Source: a virus. From it: a stretch of 25,810 nt of DNA. A program made the position numbers and the translations under genes. Positions 1 to 9,293 of the stretch are shown one piece after another (positions within the stretch are counted from its first letter, which is position 1; each line of letters starts with the position of its first letter). The notes beneath the pieces are model-generated. The model made no database searches. It saw only the letters and a program-made list of their open reading frames with translations, and was not told the DNA's origin. The stretch spans positions 1 to 25,810 of IMG/VR virus record IMGVR_UViG_3300032181_000032. The stretch is one strand, 5' to 3'.

Positions 1-953
1 TCAACCTGGAGACCTAAATTACCAGTGCTTTGCCATAATGCTACTCCAGTACGACCTTGGATGTTGATAGTAGTAGCAGTGTTTCCGATATCGTTATCAT
101 CATTTCTGATATACGTTTCACCGCTCGAACCAAATACTTTTAGATAATTAGCTTGAGTGCCTCCTACTGCAAGGCGAACTTCTCCAGTACCACCCAGCTG
201 TTCAATTTTAACAACACCATCGATATCAATACCATCATCAATTAATAGTGTTGGATTTGCAGCACCCTGGTAATAGAATCTAGTAGAACCAAAAGGACTG
301 AAGATTACTTGATCTTGGTATTGTGTGTTTACGCTGTCATACCATCTGACATGGAAACCAACCTCACTCTCCAGTCTCAATTCTGAATCTTCATTTCTAT
401 AATAGAGACTAGCATCTTCGTTTGTGCCGAAATAAGCGCGTCTATCGTCTTTCATGTGTAGAGAGGTAGCCTCTACATCTTCAAATAGTGCGTTGCCTGT
501 ATTGAATATTGAGAATGTAGGAGCACCGCCAGCGTTATTAATAATAGAGTTGCAAGTAATATCAGTAGAGACATCAAGATCTCCTAAAACTGATGCACCA
601 GTAGCAGAAGTCCCAAATTGCTTGGTGCCATCATGGTACAGTTCAACAGGTCCATCCTTCAAGAATGTGGCATACAATTCACTAGTATCAGTTGCTGATC
701 TGATCTGTAAAGCATCAGATTCAATGAATGATGTCAAGACACCTACTGAACTATCATAGTAAATTTTTAGGTCAGCATCATCACCGAAGGATGCACTACC
801 ACTATCCGAGAAAGTAATATCACCAGTGAATTCTTTATCCCCACCAAACGTTTGTACACCATCGATCGCGGTGTTGAGGTCAGATGCGATTAAGTTAATC
901 TCTTGACGCTGCTGTTCCAGCGTATGCGCCTTTGGTACGTTGCGTAGTGTCAT
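1..953 (-). CDS. Tail-fibre-like structural protein, C-terminus cut by the window edge
   Basis: An open frame starts with ATG at 953-951 and stays open to base 1, giving 317 complete codons with no stop, so the gene is 3'-truncated by the window. The start overlaps the stop of the upstream 65-residue gene (ATGA overlap), which fixes the start and suggests translational coupling. The N-terminus is MTLRNVPKAHTLEQQRQEIN, followed by a hydrophilic beta-rich chain. Short recurring pieces include SGSASFGDD, LKIYYDSS, VELYHDGT, SLYYRNED and TRFYYQG. This Asp/Gly/Tyr-rich repetitive pattern is typical of marine T4-like phage tail-fibre or tail-fibre-like proteins, and its place after the wedge genes fits. 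I infer a role in host contact at the baseplate rim or fibre. No chaperone, lectin or enzymatic domain is visible in the part present. It could also be another peripheral virion protein. Confidence 0.8.
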   Translation of the reverse strand, partial: MTLRNVPKAHTLEQQRQEINLIASDLNTAIDGVQTFGGDKEFTGDITFSDSGSASFGDDADLKIYYDSSVGVLTSFIESDALQIRSATDTSELYATFLKDGPVELYHDGTKQFGTSATGASVLGDLDVSTDITCNSIINNAGGAPTFSIFNTGNALFEDVEATSLHMKDDRRAYFGTNEDASLYYRNEDSELRLESEVGFHVRWYDSVNTQYQDQVIFSPFGSTRFYYQGAANPTLLIDDGIDIDGVVKIEQLGGTGEVRLAVGGTQANYLKVFGSSGETYIRNDDNDIGNTATTINIQGRTGVALWQSTGNLGLQV

Positions 954-1147
954 TTGATTAACTGCTTAAGGAGGGACTTAATTTCGGACATTTCTTCCTT
1001 CAAACTATTTAGATCATCCTGTACATTTTTAAACTCTTCTGCGAGTTTCCTCTTGGGTTTGGGTGCCGTGTTAATAATGGCACCCGTATTCATATCACGG
1101 ACAAGATTTTCTTGTCCCTCTACTTTTAAATATTCTGATAGTTTCAT
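950..1147 (-). CDS. Small coiled-coil protein with VRD-x-(N/K)TGAIINT motif
   Basis: A 65-residue protein starting MKLSEYLKVEGQENLVRD. I chose ATG 1147-1145 because it lies one base after the stop (1151-1149) of the upstream giant gene. A TTG at 1162 would extend the frame by 5 residues but overlaps that gene. The N-terminal half carries LVRDMNTGAIINT (about residues 15-27), a motif I recall in many short proteins of T4-like and other marine phages. A short basic patch (PKPKRK) follows. The C-terminal 30 residues (from about LAEEFKNVQDDL to the end) form a heptad-like, charge-rich helix likely to be a coiled coil. Its stop overlaps the next gene's ATG. The function is not known to me. The position between two virion genes suggests a structural or assembly role. 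Confidence 0.75.
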   Translation of the reverse strand: MKLSEYLKVEGQENLVRDMNTGAIINTAPKPKRKLAEEFKNVQDDLNSLKEEMSEIKSLLKQLIK

Positions 1148-1148
1148 A

Positions 1149-4100
1149 TTAGAAGGAAGCAACTGCTCTCATGTCTTGGATCTTGGGTACATATGAAGGA
1201 TTGTCAGACTTCATCACGATCTTAATTGCGAACGAAGAGAAGTCAGCAAGATCTTCTGTACTGAACTTCAATTCTTGATATGCAGATTGTGACTCAAACT
1301 GACCAGAGATGCTGTTTTCTGCGGTTGCAATAACATCATCGTCAGATGCACCATTACCATTGAAGTATTCCCAGTTGAGGTCATCAAACTTTTGCTGGGA
1401 TGCTTCTGGTTTCACCTTATATAGAACCTGTAAATTATTGACATCACTTACATTAACCGTGAGATTAACGTTGATTCCAGTGGCGGGAGAGGCAAGGACG
1501 ACTTCTTTAGTAACATACTTGGCGACACCAGAAGTATTGACCGATCCACCCTCGCCAACATAATCAACACCATCCGTGTATGTCATAGATTTGATCTCTG
1601 CATACTTGGAAGTCTCGAAGGAAGATCCGTCAAAGTCAATTAGATCTCCTACACGGAATACATCAGCAAGTTGCTCACTTGTAGTGCTGCTTCTTGCATA
1701 ATCACTACCTAATGTGATTTCGCTGGTGTAGTTTCCGTTAATAGGATTCTTGTCATTCTCTAGAGTAAGAGTCTTGGTCTTGGTATCCCAAACAATTACC
1801 TTGCCACTGATCTTATTCTCATACTTATCAATTCTTTGTGCGGGGTTGAAAGCAGTTACTGTTGTTCCAACAACAAAGTTAGGAATCTGATCGAAGATTC
1901 CATCAGTAGAAATAGTAACAGTGATGCCCTCCAGATCACCACCAGCAGCAGACTGGGTGCTGAAGAACAGTTGCTCTCCAATGTCGAAGTTTACAGAATT
2001 CTTGATCTTCACATAAACATCACTTCCAATAACACGAAGAACTTCGGATTGTGCTCCTGAAGTTACGCCAGTAACATTTTGGTTGATAACAATAGGAACT
2101 GCAGTTCCGCTGTCCTCATTGCCACTAACTGTGAACTTATAGATGGGGAAGAGCTGAATCTGCTGATATCTCTTACCATATCTGTCTTCACTACCAGCAG
2201 CGTTTTCAATTCTGTTAGTAATAGTCTTGACAGAAGCAGATCTCAAGTCAATGACAGGAGATAGATAAGATTGTTCGGAAGACAACTTCAGTTTGTATGC
2301 TAATGAAGTGTCTAGATTATTCAAGCTCTCATTGATGCTAGAAGCAACAACTTTCTGATTTAGGAAATACTGTTCCTCGTTGAGGAATGTAGTCTCGAAG
2401 TCAGAGATAGAGTAGGAAGTAAAGTTCTTGGTGTTGCTATCAACAGGAACGATGTTGGTAGTTCTTACCATGCTGTCGATCTTTGTACCAGAAACTTGTA
2501 GGTATGGAATCTGTGCGTACAGTTTTTCGTACTTTCTGTTGTAAGACGCTAGTACAGTTGAACCACCAAAGAATCCAGTATCAGATGCTCTAGTAGGACC
2601 GACGATATTGTAAGTGTCGATACCTACATTAGATACTTGGAATAGGGAAGATTCTACAGTGCTTGCATCATATCCAGCAAAGTCTTCAAGACCTCTGAAG
2701 AATACCTTCGAGTTTCCTCCAGTTTCAAAACCATGATCTCTATGGTATACCTTAATGATAGAGCTATTGTTTTTGAAGAGTGGGGAGGTTGCTGTGCTAT
2801 TTGCAAGAGCATATGTCTCCATTGGATTGTTCTGCAATGCAGTGTATCCAAGATCTTCATTCTTGATTAGAAGTTCACCAGTTCTGGAGTTATCAAATTC
2901 TGCTCTATAGAGAGTAAACTTAATATCTTCAAATAGATCCTCGGTCCAGTTATCTACGTTTTGTGACTTGAATACAGAACCAAGAAGTGGTTGTGCATTA
3001 ACAACAAGACCAGAAGAGATATCAGTATCGCCTAGTCTAGATGCCCATAGTTCATACTCAATACTGTCACATTCGATGTTGAGTGCGTATTCAGAATTGT
3101 TCTGTAGGTAGACTGGATAGTCGAAATCAAATCTTGTAGCAGTTGTAGACTGAATGGATCCTTCTTCATCAATCGCAATACCCATTCTAACTGCAGGCTC
3201 ATCAATCTCAATTTCAGACTCAATTACAGCACCATTATTACCAGCGCCAGTGCCTCTAATAACAACAGAAGGTGCTTCTGTATATCCTCTACCAGCTAGT
3301 GCAACTTCGCTGAAGAAGATTTGACCACCAGAAACCTTGACAGATCCTGTAGCATTGCTACCGCCAGGTAATTGAGGACTTTCAATGGTGATAGTTGCAC
3401 TCTCGTATCCAGATCCAAGATTAGTAATGTTCAGTTTAGAAACACGACCAGAATCTTTAGCGATCTTCAGACCAACAGTAGCATTGTTGGCATTGTTGTA
3501 AGTAGTGACCGAATTTAGTGTTAGATCTTCATTAGCAACGAAAGAAGATCCATTATGGTTGCTCAAGACAAAGGTATAGACTTGCTCATTGGTGATGAAG
3601 ATGTCACCGTTAGCAGAAGGCACAACCTCAAAGTTGTTTCTATCTAGAACTTTGGCAATAGGACCAGAGGCAAGATTCTGTCTACCAGTAATATACTCAC
3701 CCTTCTTAATAGTGATGTTTCCAGAGGAAAATACCTTGATGAAGGTATCTGGATATAGAGTCTTTTGAGATCCAGGCAGAATATACTTGCCAGGTTTGCC
3801 ACTTTCTACATTGGTTAGGTAAACTCTTAATGGAATAGTTGTACTCTTCTTATTGAAGAATAAATCAACGCCAGTAGTGAACATACCACCCTCAAAGTTT
3901 TCCACAGTGAAGGTCTGTGCCATTGGGTTCGGTCTGGCAGTGTTCTCGGTGTTGCTATCAATGGTTTGAACACCTTCGTTAGCTTTAAAGATAGCAGGTG
4001 CGGTAGAGATGATAGATGCTGGTGCTTCGGGCAGAAGACCAGTTGCATAGAACTTGACTTCTGCAAAAGAGTCAACTGTAGCAATGTCGGCGTCAGAAGA

Positions 4101-7100
4101 ACTAGAAGTGAATCTAATAGTCTTTGCGCCTGTAGAGAAATACATCTCTTCGGAAGTGTCATCCATGATGACCGTATTTACATCACCTGTCCAAGAAGTA
4201 TTCTCTTTTGGAGCATATCCCGATGGAACAAGAATAATGCCACTAGCGTTACCATATTCATCAGTAGTGATATTGCCATTGAATACTGTAGAAGAGTTTC
4301 CTGCAATTCCAGTAAATCTAGAGTCAGGGTTTACCCAGCGACCAATATCTCTCTTTTCCATAAAGACACTCAATTGTGTCCTTGGCTTCATTCTTCTGAT
4401 AATGTACTTAATAGGAACAGATCTAGCAAAGAACTTAAGTGAATTTGCTACGTTAGTGCCGTTGATGGTCTTGTATCCTACACCTTTGGCAATCTCGTTG
4501 TTCTGTGGACTGATGTTAGAAGAAGTCGCTACAGTTGCACTCTGTACAGTTGCTTCTGCAGTTCTTGTGTTATTTTCGGCAAAACTCTTGAGGTTGTAGA
4601 AAGACTTATCTACGCCAACCCAGTTAATGATAAAGGAGTTATAGATGCTAGAGAATGCAACACGAACATCTTGCTTGCCAAGGAATACAGAGAACAGATT
4701 TGTGTTGTTGTCTGTGACCAGAGGAGCAACAGTGTCGTTATACCACTGATCAACATTAGGATGAACAGCAGCATCTCCAACATATTGAATGACAACGAAT
4801 GGGTTTGGATTCACTGTCTTGGTTGCAAACTCATTAGTTGCATATGTGACATCAGAGAATGGTAGAGTTACAACACCATTAGAGTTTGTATATCCAGCAA
4901 TTCTTCTTTGATCTGCTCTTCTGTTGACTTCTTGTAATCTGAAGTTATCTTCCTTGGACTGTGGTCTTAAGACGGACTGTTGAGCATCGATTGAGCACAG
5001 GTAGTCAATAGACTTGACATTACCTACGCTATGTGTCTCGAAGTTGTCTACAAGGAAACCACTCTTGGTTTTGTCGATGCCTAGAGTATCCTTGACTTGC
5101 ATGTTGAGTGCTTGTTGCTCAAGAATGCTCAAGGTAGTGTAATACTCAAGACGCTCAATACGCTTCTCCAGTTTACCGATATCACGCATTGTGAAACGAC
5201 GGTTGTCAACAGGAGTAATTCTTACATCCTTACTTGACTTGGTGAAAGCAGGGACAAAAATGTAGTAGAGAGGAATGCCATCTTCAATGATCTCTGGCTT
5301 ACTTGGGTTTAGAGATGCATTGCCTTGCTTAATAATAAACTCGCCCTTCTTATTCAAGAAGACGCCATCAATTCTATCCAGATACTGTGATTCAGTAAAG
5401 GAGATAGTATATGGCAGAGATCTAGCAGAAGATGGTGTGCTGGATACAGATCCGCCTGCACCAATAAAGTTGATGTATTCTGCTTGTGACAGCAATGAAG
5501 TATCTTGGAAACCAGTAACAATGGCAGTTGAATCTACCTTGGGTCTGAAGTCAATAACATTCTTCAGGCTCAAATTACCATGTACAGCAGAGTTGAAATC
5601 AGGAATCTCATCTGCTACAACACCTGCCTCGTGGATGTAAGAGTCAACGGTACAGAAGTCACCTTGAGAATGCTCGAAGTAATCGAAAGCAACAACAACT
5701 TGTCCAGTAGGTGGTGTAAATCCAGGTTTCAGTACGATTCTGGATACGTCATAGAATGTATCCCTTTGTCCATCATCAAAAGTAAATCTGTCAGTAAGAT
5801 CTGTACCAACAACCAGATTGCCATTGACATCAACTGTTGGGGGAGCGGATGCTGATCCTTCATAAATGTACCTTACTTTGAATGCATCAGAGAAAGATAG
5901 AACTTCACTACTGTCGCTATCGTAGTCAAGACCACGCAAAGGAAGAACTTGATCGCCTGAAGAGGTGATAACAATTCTCTTGTTCTTAACTGCTGTCTTA
6001 AGTTTTGGTCTACCCTTGGAGACTTCGATGGTAGCGGTCAACTTCAGTTTGGGGAAGTTCGTTACGTTGTTGCCAAAGTAGTTACCAGGGAAAGTAAGTG
6101 TAATACTACCTGAAGACAATCCAGATGTAGCATCTGTAGTATTCAAGATGCTAACAAAATCTGGAGAAACATAAATGACATCACCAGTCTCTACTAGATC
6201 GGAACCACCTTTATCAAGAACTGTGATAAGGAAGTCTCTTTCTGTGAATTGAGTAAATCTCTGTGTACCAAAGTCTAATTGTGCAGCGAAAGTAATATTA
6301 CCACCATTATCACTGCCAGTAGTTACAAAGTCTCTTCTAATGAAGTAACTGATCTTGGTGTCTTCAGTAGAACTGACGAGACTTCCAACTTCTTTACTGC
6401 CTGTTGGGAATAGTAACGTAGATGTTGTTCCATTGCTAATAACAGGACGTAATCTAACAACAGTTGCAGAAGTTACTGAATCTGGGAGAGCACTACTGAA
6501 ATAGACTCTAGATTTATCAGTTCCTCTGGGAACGGTTGCATGATCTACGATGAACTTGTTGAGTCTACCTGTATCATCGTTGAACTGGATAATATCACCT
6601 TGGACAAGCATCAATGATGCATCCGCACCAAATCCATTACACTCAAGGAACTTATATCCTTTGGTGCCAGAAAAAGTAAATTGAGTTACTGTTTTTGTTT
6701 CGGAGAATGCTGTGTCTTGAGTTTCAACGTCAGCAGAGAACTTACTAGAAGATCCAAACTCCGAATATAGAGACTTGACGTTCTGTGCTGTATAAGTCAG
6801 AACTGTGTTCTTGAATAGAACAGGAACAACGTTAGCAACAATTGTACTGGTTCCTTCGATGTCAATGGTTGGAGGTGCAGCATATTCTGTCTGTGTAACA
6901 TCTCTATTGAGGATTTCTACTTTATAGAGAGTTCCGCCATTGATACCTACATTGATATCCTTGAGTTCAAAACGAGTGCCGTTGATAGAAATTCTGGATC
7001 CTGATGTATAACCAGTTCCTTGTTTTGCAACAACAAAGTGAGAAATAGTATTCTCTTGTGCAATACGGAGGAGATCGCCCTCTTCACTGGAGATTGTCTC

Positions 7101-9260
7101 ACCAGGCAAGAAGGTTCCGTAGAGCGTCTTAACGTACAGACTCTTACCAAGAGACAGGTAACCATTTGAAGCGCCTTCTACGACGCCGTAGGCACCGCTG
7201 GTGCTGCCTGTGATATACTTACCAGGCGCAAATCCATTGGTGATTGAAGAATCTACCAGGAGACGTGTGAAGAAGACAGGGTTGAAATAAGATAGATTGA
7301 ACTTACCGCTGTAAGTAGGAGTTCCGTCAGAAAGCTTACCACGAGAAATAACAATATCAGTATCTTCATTGAAACCGTCAGGTCTTCTAACAAGACTGAT
7401 ATCTTTTGGTTTTGCTACACCAATAAGAGGAACAATAGTATTATCATAATCGATAATGTACCCAACATCATTAATTTCCTGCTGAACTTCTGCTAGAGAC
7501 TTATAAAGGAATCTTCTTCTGGTAGATACGTTATCATCATACTCAAGGAAGAAGTTATCTAGATAATCTTTTCTACCTAGAACAGTTAGTTGTAAATATT
7601 GTGCATTGACATCACCAACTTCTGGTCTAGTAATCTTTGCGAAAGAAAGAACCTTTACAGTAGCAGTAGATGCTACACCATTAGTGGCAGTTCTAGAGGT
7701 GACAAAATGTAGTGTTTTGATGTCTGCCTTGTCTGCAGGAGTATTTGGTTCAATACTTGACTCATCGATAAGACCTAGATCGATTGCTGCCTGTACATAA
7801 ATTGTCTTGATAGCATCGTCTTTGCTGTATCCAAGACCTCTTCTCTCGATAGTCTGAATATAGCTTGTAGAGTCTTCTAGATCATTTGTTCCATTGACTC
7901 CATCGTTATAGGTGGAGTTCAAGAAAATAGTTGGGAATGCAGTTAGATCAGCACCCTCGGCATTCAGAGGGAGGGTATTGAATACATTAGTAATGGTAAA
8001 TGCTGCAAGACCATTAGATTTGATCGTTACATTATCTCTAGAAAGAGTATCTCTTGCTTTGTCAACTTCAATGTATTTGGTTTCTTTGTTGACAATCTCA
8101 AAACCACGGACGTATGCTTTACCAGGTCCAATGGTTGCGACCATTTTGTCTGCTGCTTCCACTGCAGTCAGTCCGTTGGGACCGATGAGACCATTAACAC
8201 CTGGTGCATATACACCACGATTACCTTCTCTTTGGTAAAACTCTCTGATGTCAAAATCAAAAGAATCTACGACATAATCACCAGACTCATCGTAGGTTCT
8301 TCTAGCAAGAGTATTCTCAAGTGTATTGTATGCAGCTTGTCTTACCTGCTTCTGAATAACTCCATTCTTAATAGAAAGAAGTTGAATGAAATTCTTATCG
8401 GGAGTCTCTTCAAAAGAATATCTGACTAGACCCAAACTAATCTTCAGACGATGTGCTCCAGGAGCAGCATAGTTTGAGGATCCGAATGCATTGTCATATA
8501 ATGTTGGGTCTTCCTCTGGTGTTACCAGAGTTTCTGTAACTTTAAATCCAACTTTTACTGAAGGATTATCGCTATATCCATCAACAACAATAAGGTCTGC
8601 AGAATTTCTTACAAAGTATCCATTAACAAAGTATACACCTTCTTCTACCTGTACAGCAGAAGCATATCCCATTGCACCACTCTCTACGAAGGTGGTAACT
8701 TGTGTATCTGGGTCAGTTACCGCAACGCTAGTAGGTAGAACACTCCCGTCAGTGCCAACAACGAGAAGAGGGCTATTAACGCCATCCACAACTTCGAGCG
8801 TTTCTCCTTGACGGAACCTTTCTTCATCTCCTCCATCACCAGCATTTAAATATTTTACATAAAGTGTGTCTGCACTATTGTCAGTTGCTTTTACAATTGC
8901 TTGCACAAGAGCAATAACGCCAGAAGACAACCCGTTGATTTTTTGACCAACAAGGTTGTCGATATCATATTTTTGATAAATGATTTCGTCGCCAACATTA
9001 ACAGCGACTTCAGAAACAGACGATAGTTTTACAAAGTCTAGTTTTTTGTTTAGACCAACCTCACCAGGGACAACAAGGTCTCCCTGCTTGAATGCATATT
9101 TACCATAACTCTCAATCTGATTCTGCAGAATCGACTGGGTAGTATTCAGCTCCCTCCCTTGGACAGGATAGGAAGGTCTGAATAATACCTTGTAGAAGTC
9201 GTTTCTTGAATCGTAGTCGTCAAAATATGGGGCGGCTTTAAGATTAGTCTTCTGTGGCAT
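1149..9260 (-). CDS. Giant DUF4815 virion structural protein (2703 aa)
   Basis: The N-terminus (MPQKTNLKAAPYFDDYD, then VLFRPSYPVQGRELNTTQS and ILQNQIESYGKYAFKQGDLV) matches my memory of DUF4815. That domain occurs near the N-terminus of large tail or baseplate proteins in T4-like cyanophages and relatives, and I place it at about residues 1-580. GSGY-type repeats follow near 750, 1946 (GSGYESATITIES) and 1990 (GRGYTEAPSVVIRG). About residues 1618-1645 (RRMKPRTQLSVF) and 1777-1840 (NPMAQTFTVENFEGG) resemble segments common to these proteins, and a segment near 2050 has FDYPVYLQNNSEYALNIE. The C-terminus (VPKIQDMRAVASF) is a typical ending. The gene follows gp8, where T4 carries genes 9-11, so a peripheral-baseplate or fibre-attachment role is inferred. 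No catalytic motif or membrane segment was seen. The start is ATG, 33 bases after the gp8 stop. Confidence 0.88.
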   Translation of the reverse strand: MPQKTNLKAAPYFDDYDSRNDFYKVLFRPSYPVQGRELNTTQSILQNQIESYGKYAFKQGDLVVPGEVGLNKKLDFVKLSSVSEVAVNVGDEIIYQKYDIDNLVGQKINGLSSGVIALVQAIVKATDNSADTLYVKYLNAGDGGDEERFRQGETLEVVDGVNSPLLVVGTDGSVLPTSVAVTDPDTQVTTFVESGAMGYASAVQVEEGVYFVNGYFVRNSADLIVVDGYSDNPSVKVGFKVTETLVTPEEDPTLYDNAFGSSNYAAPGAHRLKISLGLVRYSFEETPDKNFIQLLSIKNGVIQKQVRQAAYNTLENTLARRTYDESGDYVVDSFDFDIREFYQREGNRGVYAPGVNGLIGPNGLTAVEAADKMVATIGPGKAYVRGFEIVNKETKYIEVDKARDTLSRDNVTIKSNGLAAFTITNVFNTLPLNAEGADLTAFPTIFLNSTYNDGVNGTNDLEDSTSYIQTIERRGLGYSKDDAIKTIYVQAAIDLGLIDESSIEPNTPADKADIKTLHFVTSRTATNGVASTATVKVLSFAKITRPEVGDVNAQYLQLTVLGRKDYLDNFFLEYDDNVSTRRRFLYKSLAEVQQEINDVGYIIDYDNTIVPLIGVAKPKDISLVRRPDGFNEDTDIVISRGKLSDGTPTYSGKFNLSYFNPVFFTRLLVDSSITNGFAPGKYITGSTSGAYGVVEGASNGYLSLGKSLYVKTLYGTFLPGETISSEEGDLLRIAQENTISHFVVAKQGTGYTSGSRISINGTRFELKDINVGINGGTLYKVEILNRDVTQTEYAAPPTIDIEGTSTIVANVVPVLFKNTVLTYTAQNVKSLYSEFGSSSKFSADVETQDTAFSETKTVTQFTFSGTKGYKFLECNGFGADASLMLVQGDIIQFNDDTGRLNKFIVDHATVPRGTDKSRVYFSSALPDSVTSATVVRLRPVISNGTTSTLLFPTGSKEVGSLVSSTEDTKISYFIRRDFVTTGSDNGGNITFAAQLDFGTQRFTQFTERDFLITVLDKGGSDLVETGDVIYVSPDFVSILNTTDATSGLSSGSITLTFPGNYFGNNVTNFPKLKLTATIEVSKGRPKLKTAVKNKRIVITSSGDQVLPLRGLDYDSDSSEVLSFSDAFKVRYIYEGSASAPPTVDVNGNLVVGTDLTDRFTFDDGQRDTFYDVSRIVLKPGFTPPTGQVVVAFDYFEHSQGDFCTVDSYIHEAGVVADEIPDFNSAVHGNLSLKNVIDFRPKVDSTAIVTGFQDTSLLSQAEYINFIGAGGSVSSTPSSARSLPYTISFTESQYLDRIDGVFLNKKGEFIIKQGNASLNPSKPEIIEDGIPLYYIFVPAFTKSSKDVRITPVDNRRFTMRDIGKLEKRIERLEYYTTLSILEQQALNMQVKDTLGIDKTKSGFLVDNFETHSVGNVKSIDYLCSIDAQQSVLRPQSKEDNFRLQEVNRRADQRRIAGYTNSNGVVTLPFSDVTYATNEFATKTVNPNPFVVIQYVGDAAVHPNVDQWYNDTVAPLVTDNNTNLFSVFLGKQDVRVAFSSIYNSFIINWVGVDKSFYNLKSFAENNTRTAEATVQSATVATSSNISPQNNEIAKGVGYKTINGTNVANSLKFFARSVPIKYIIRRMKPRTQLSVFMEKRDIGRWVNPDSRFTGIAGNSSTVFNGNITTDEYGNASGIILVPSGYAPKENTSWTGDVNTVIMDDTSEEMYFSTGAKTIRFTSSSSDADIATVDSFAEVKFYATGLLPEAPASIISTAPAIFKANEGVQTIDSNTENTARPNPMAQTFTVENFEGGMFTTGVDLFFNKKSTTIPLRVYLTNVESGKPGKYILPGSQKTLYPDTFIKVFSSGNITIKKGEYITGRQNLASGPIAKVLDRNNFEVVPSANGDIFITNEQVYTFVLSNHNGSSFVANEDLTLNSVTTYNNANNATVGLKIAKDSGRVSKLNITNLGSGYESATITIESPQLPGGSNATGSVKVSGGQIFFSEVALAGRGYTEAPSVVIRGTGAGNNGAVIESEIEIDEPAVRMGIAIDEEGSIQSTTATRFDFDYPVYLQNNSEYALNIECDSIEYELWASRLGDTDISSGLVVNAQPLLGSVFKSQNVDNWTEDLFEDIKFTLYRAEFDNSRTGELLIKNEDLGYTALQNNPMETYALANSTATSPLFKNNSSIIKVYHRDHGFETGGNSKVFFRGLEDFAGYDASTVESSLFQVSNVGIDTYNIVGPTRASDTGFFGGSTVLASYNRKYEKLYAQIPYLQVSGTKIDSMVRTTNIVPVDSNTKNFTSYSISDFETTFLNEEQYFLNQKVVASSINESLNNLDTSLAYKLKLSSEQSYLSPVIDLRSASVKTITNRIENAAGSEDRYGKRYQQIQLFPIYKFTVSGNEDSGTAVPIVINQNVTGVTSGAQSEVLRVIGSDVYVKIKNSVNFDIGEQLFFSTQSAAGGDLEGITVTISTDGIFDQIPNFVVGTTVTAFNPAQRIDKYENKISGKVIVWDTKTKTLTLENDKNPINGNYTSEITLGSDYARSSTTSEQLADVFRVGDLIDFDGSSFETSKYAEIKSMTYTDGVDYVGEGGSVNTSGVAKYVTKEVVLASPATGINVNLTVNVSDVNNLQVLYKVKPEASQQKFDDLNWEYFNGNGASDDDVIATAENSISGQFESQSAYQELKFSTEDLADFSSFAIKIVMKSDNPSYVPKIQDMRAVASF

Positions 9261-9284
9261 TGTATTAAACTACCGTCTTGTTTT

Positions 9285-9292
9285 TGTTTATA
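9285..9292 (-). promoter_or_regulatory. Weak candidate late promoter (TATAAACA)
   Basis: Minus-strand TATAAACA differs at one position from the T4-type late consensus TATAAATA. It begins immediately after the gp8 stop and ends about 25 bases upstream of the DUF4815 gene's ATG. That spacing fits a late -10 element with a short leader, but an AT-rich 8-mer with one mismatch can arise by chance. Confidence 0.35.
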
Positions 9293-9293
9293 A

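Noticed and set aside
4054-4599. 181-residue plus-strand ORF (and overlapping 158-residue ORF at 3966-4442)
   Set aside because: They lie wholly antisense to the DUF4815 giant, whose frame is clearly coding. Their translations look random, and no promoter or ribosome site was seen.
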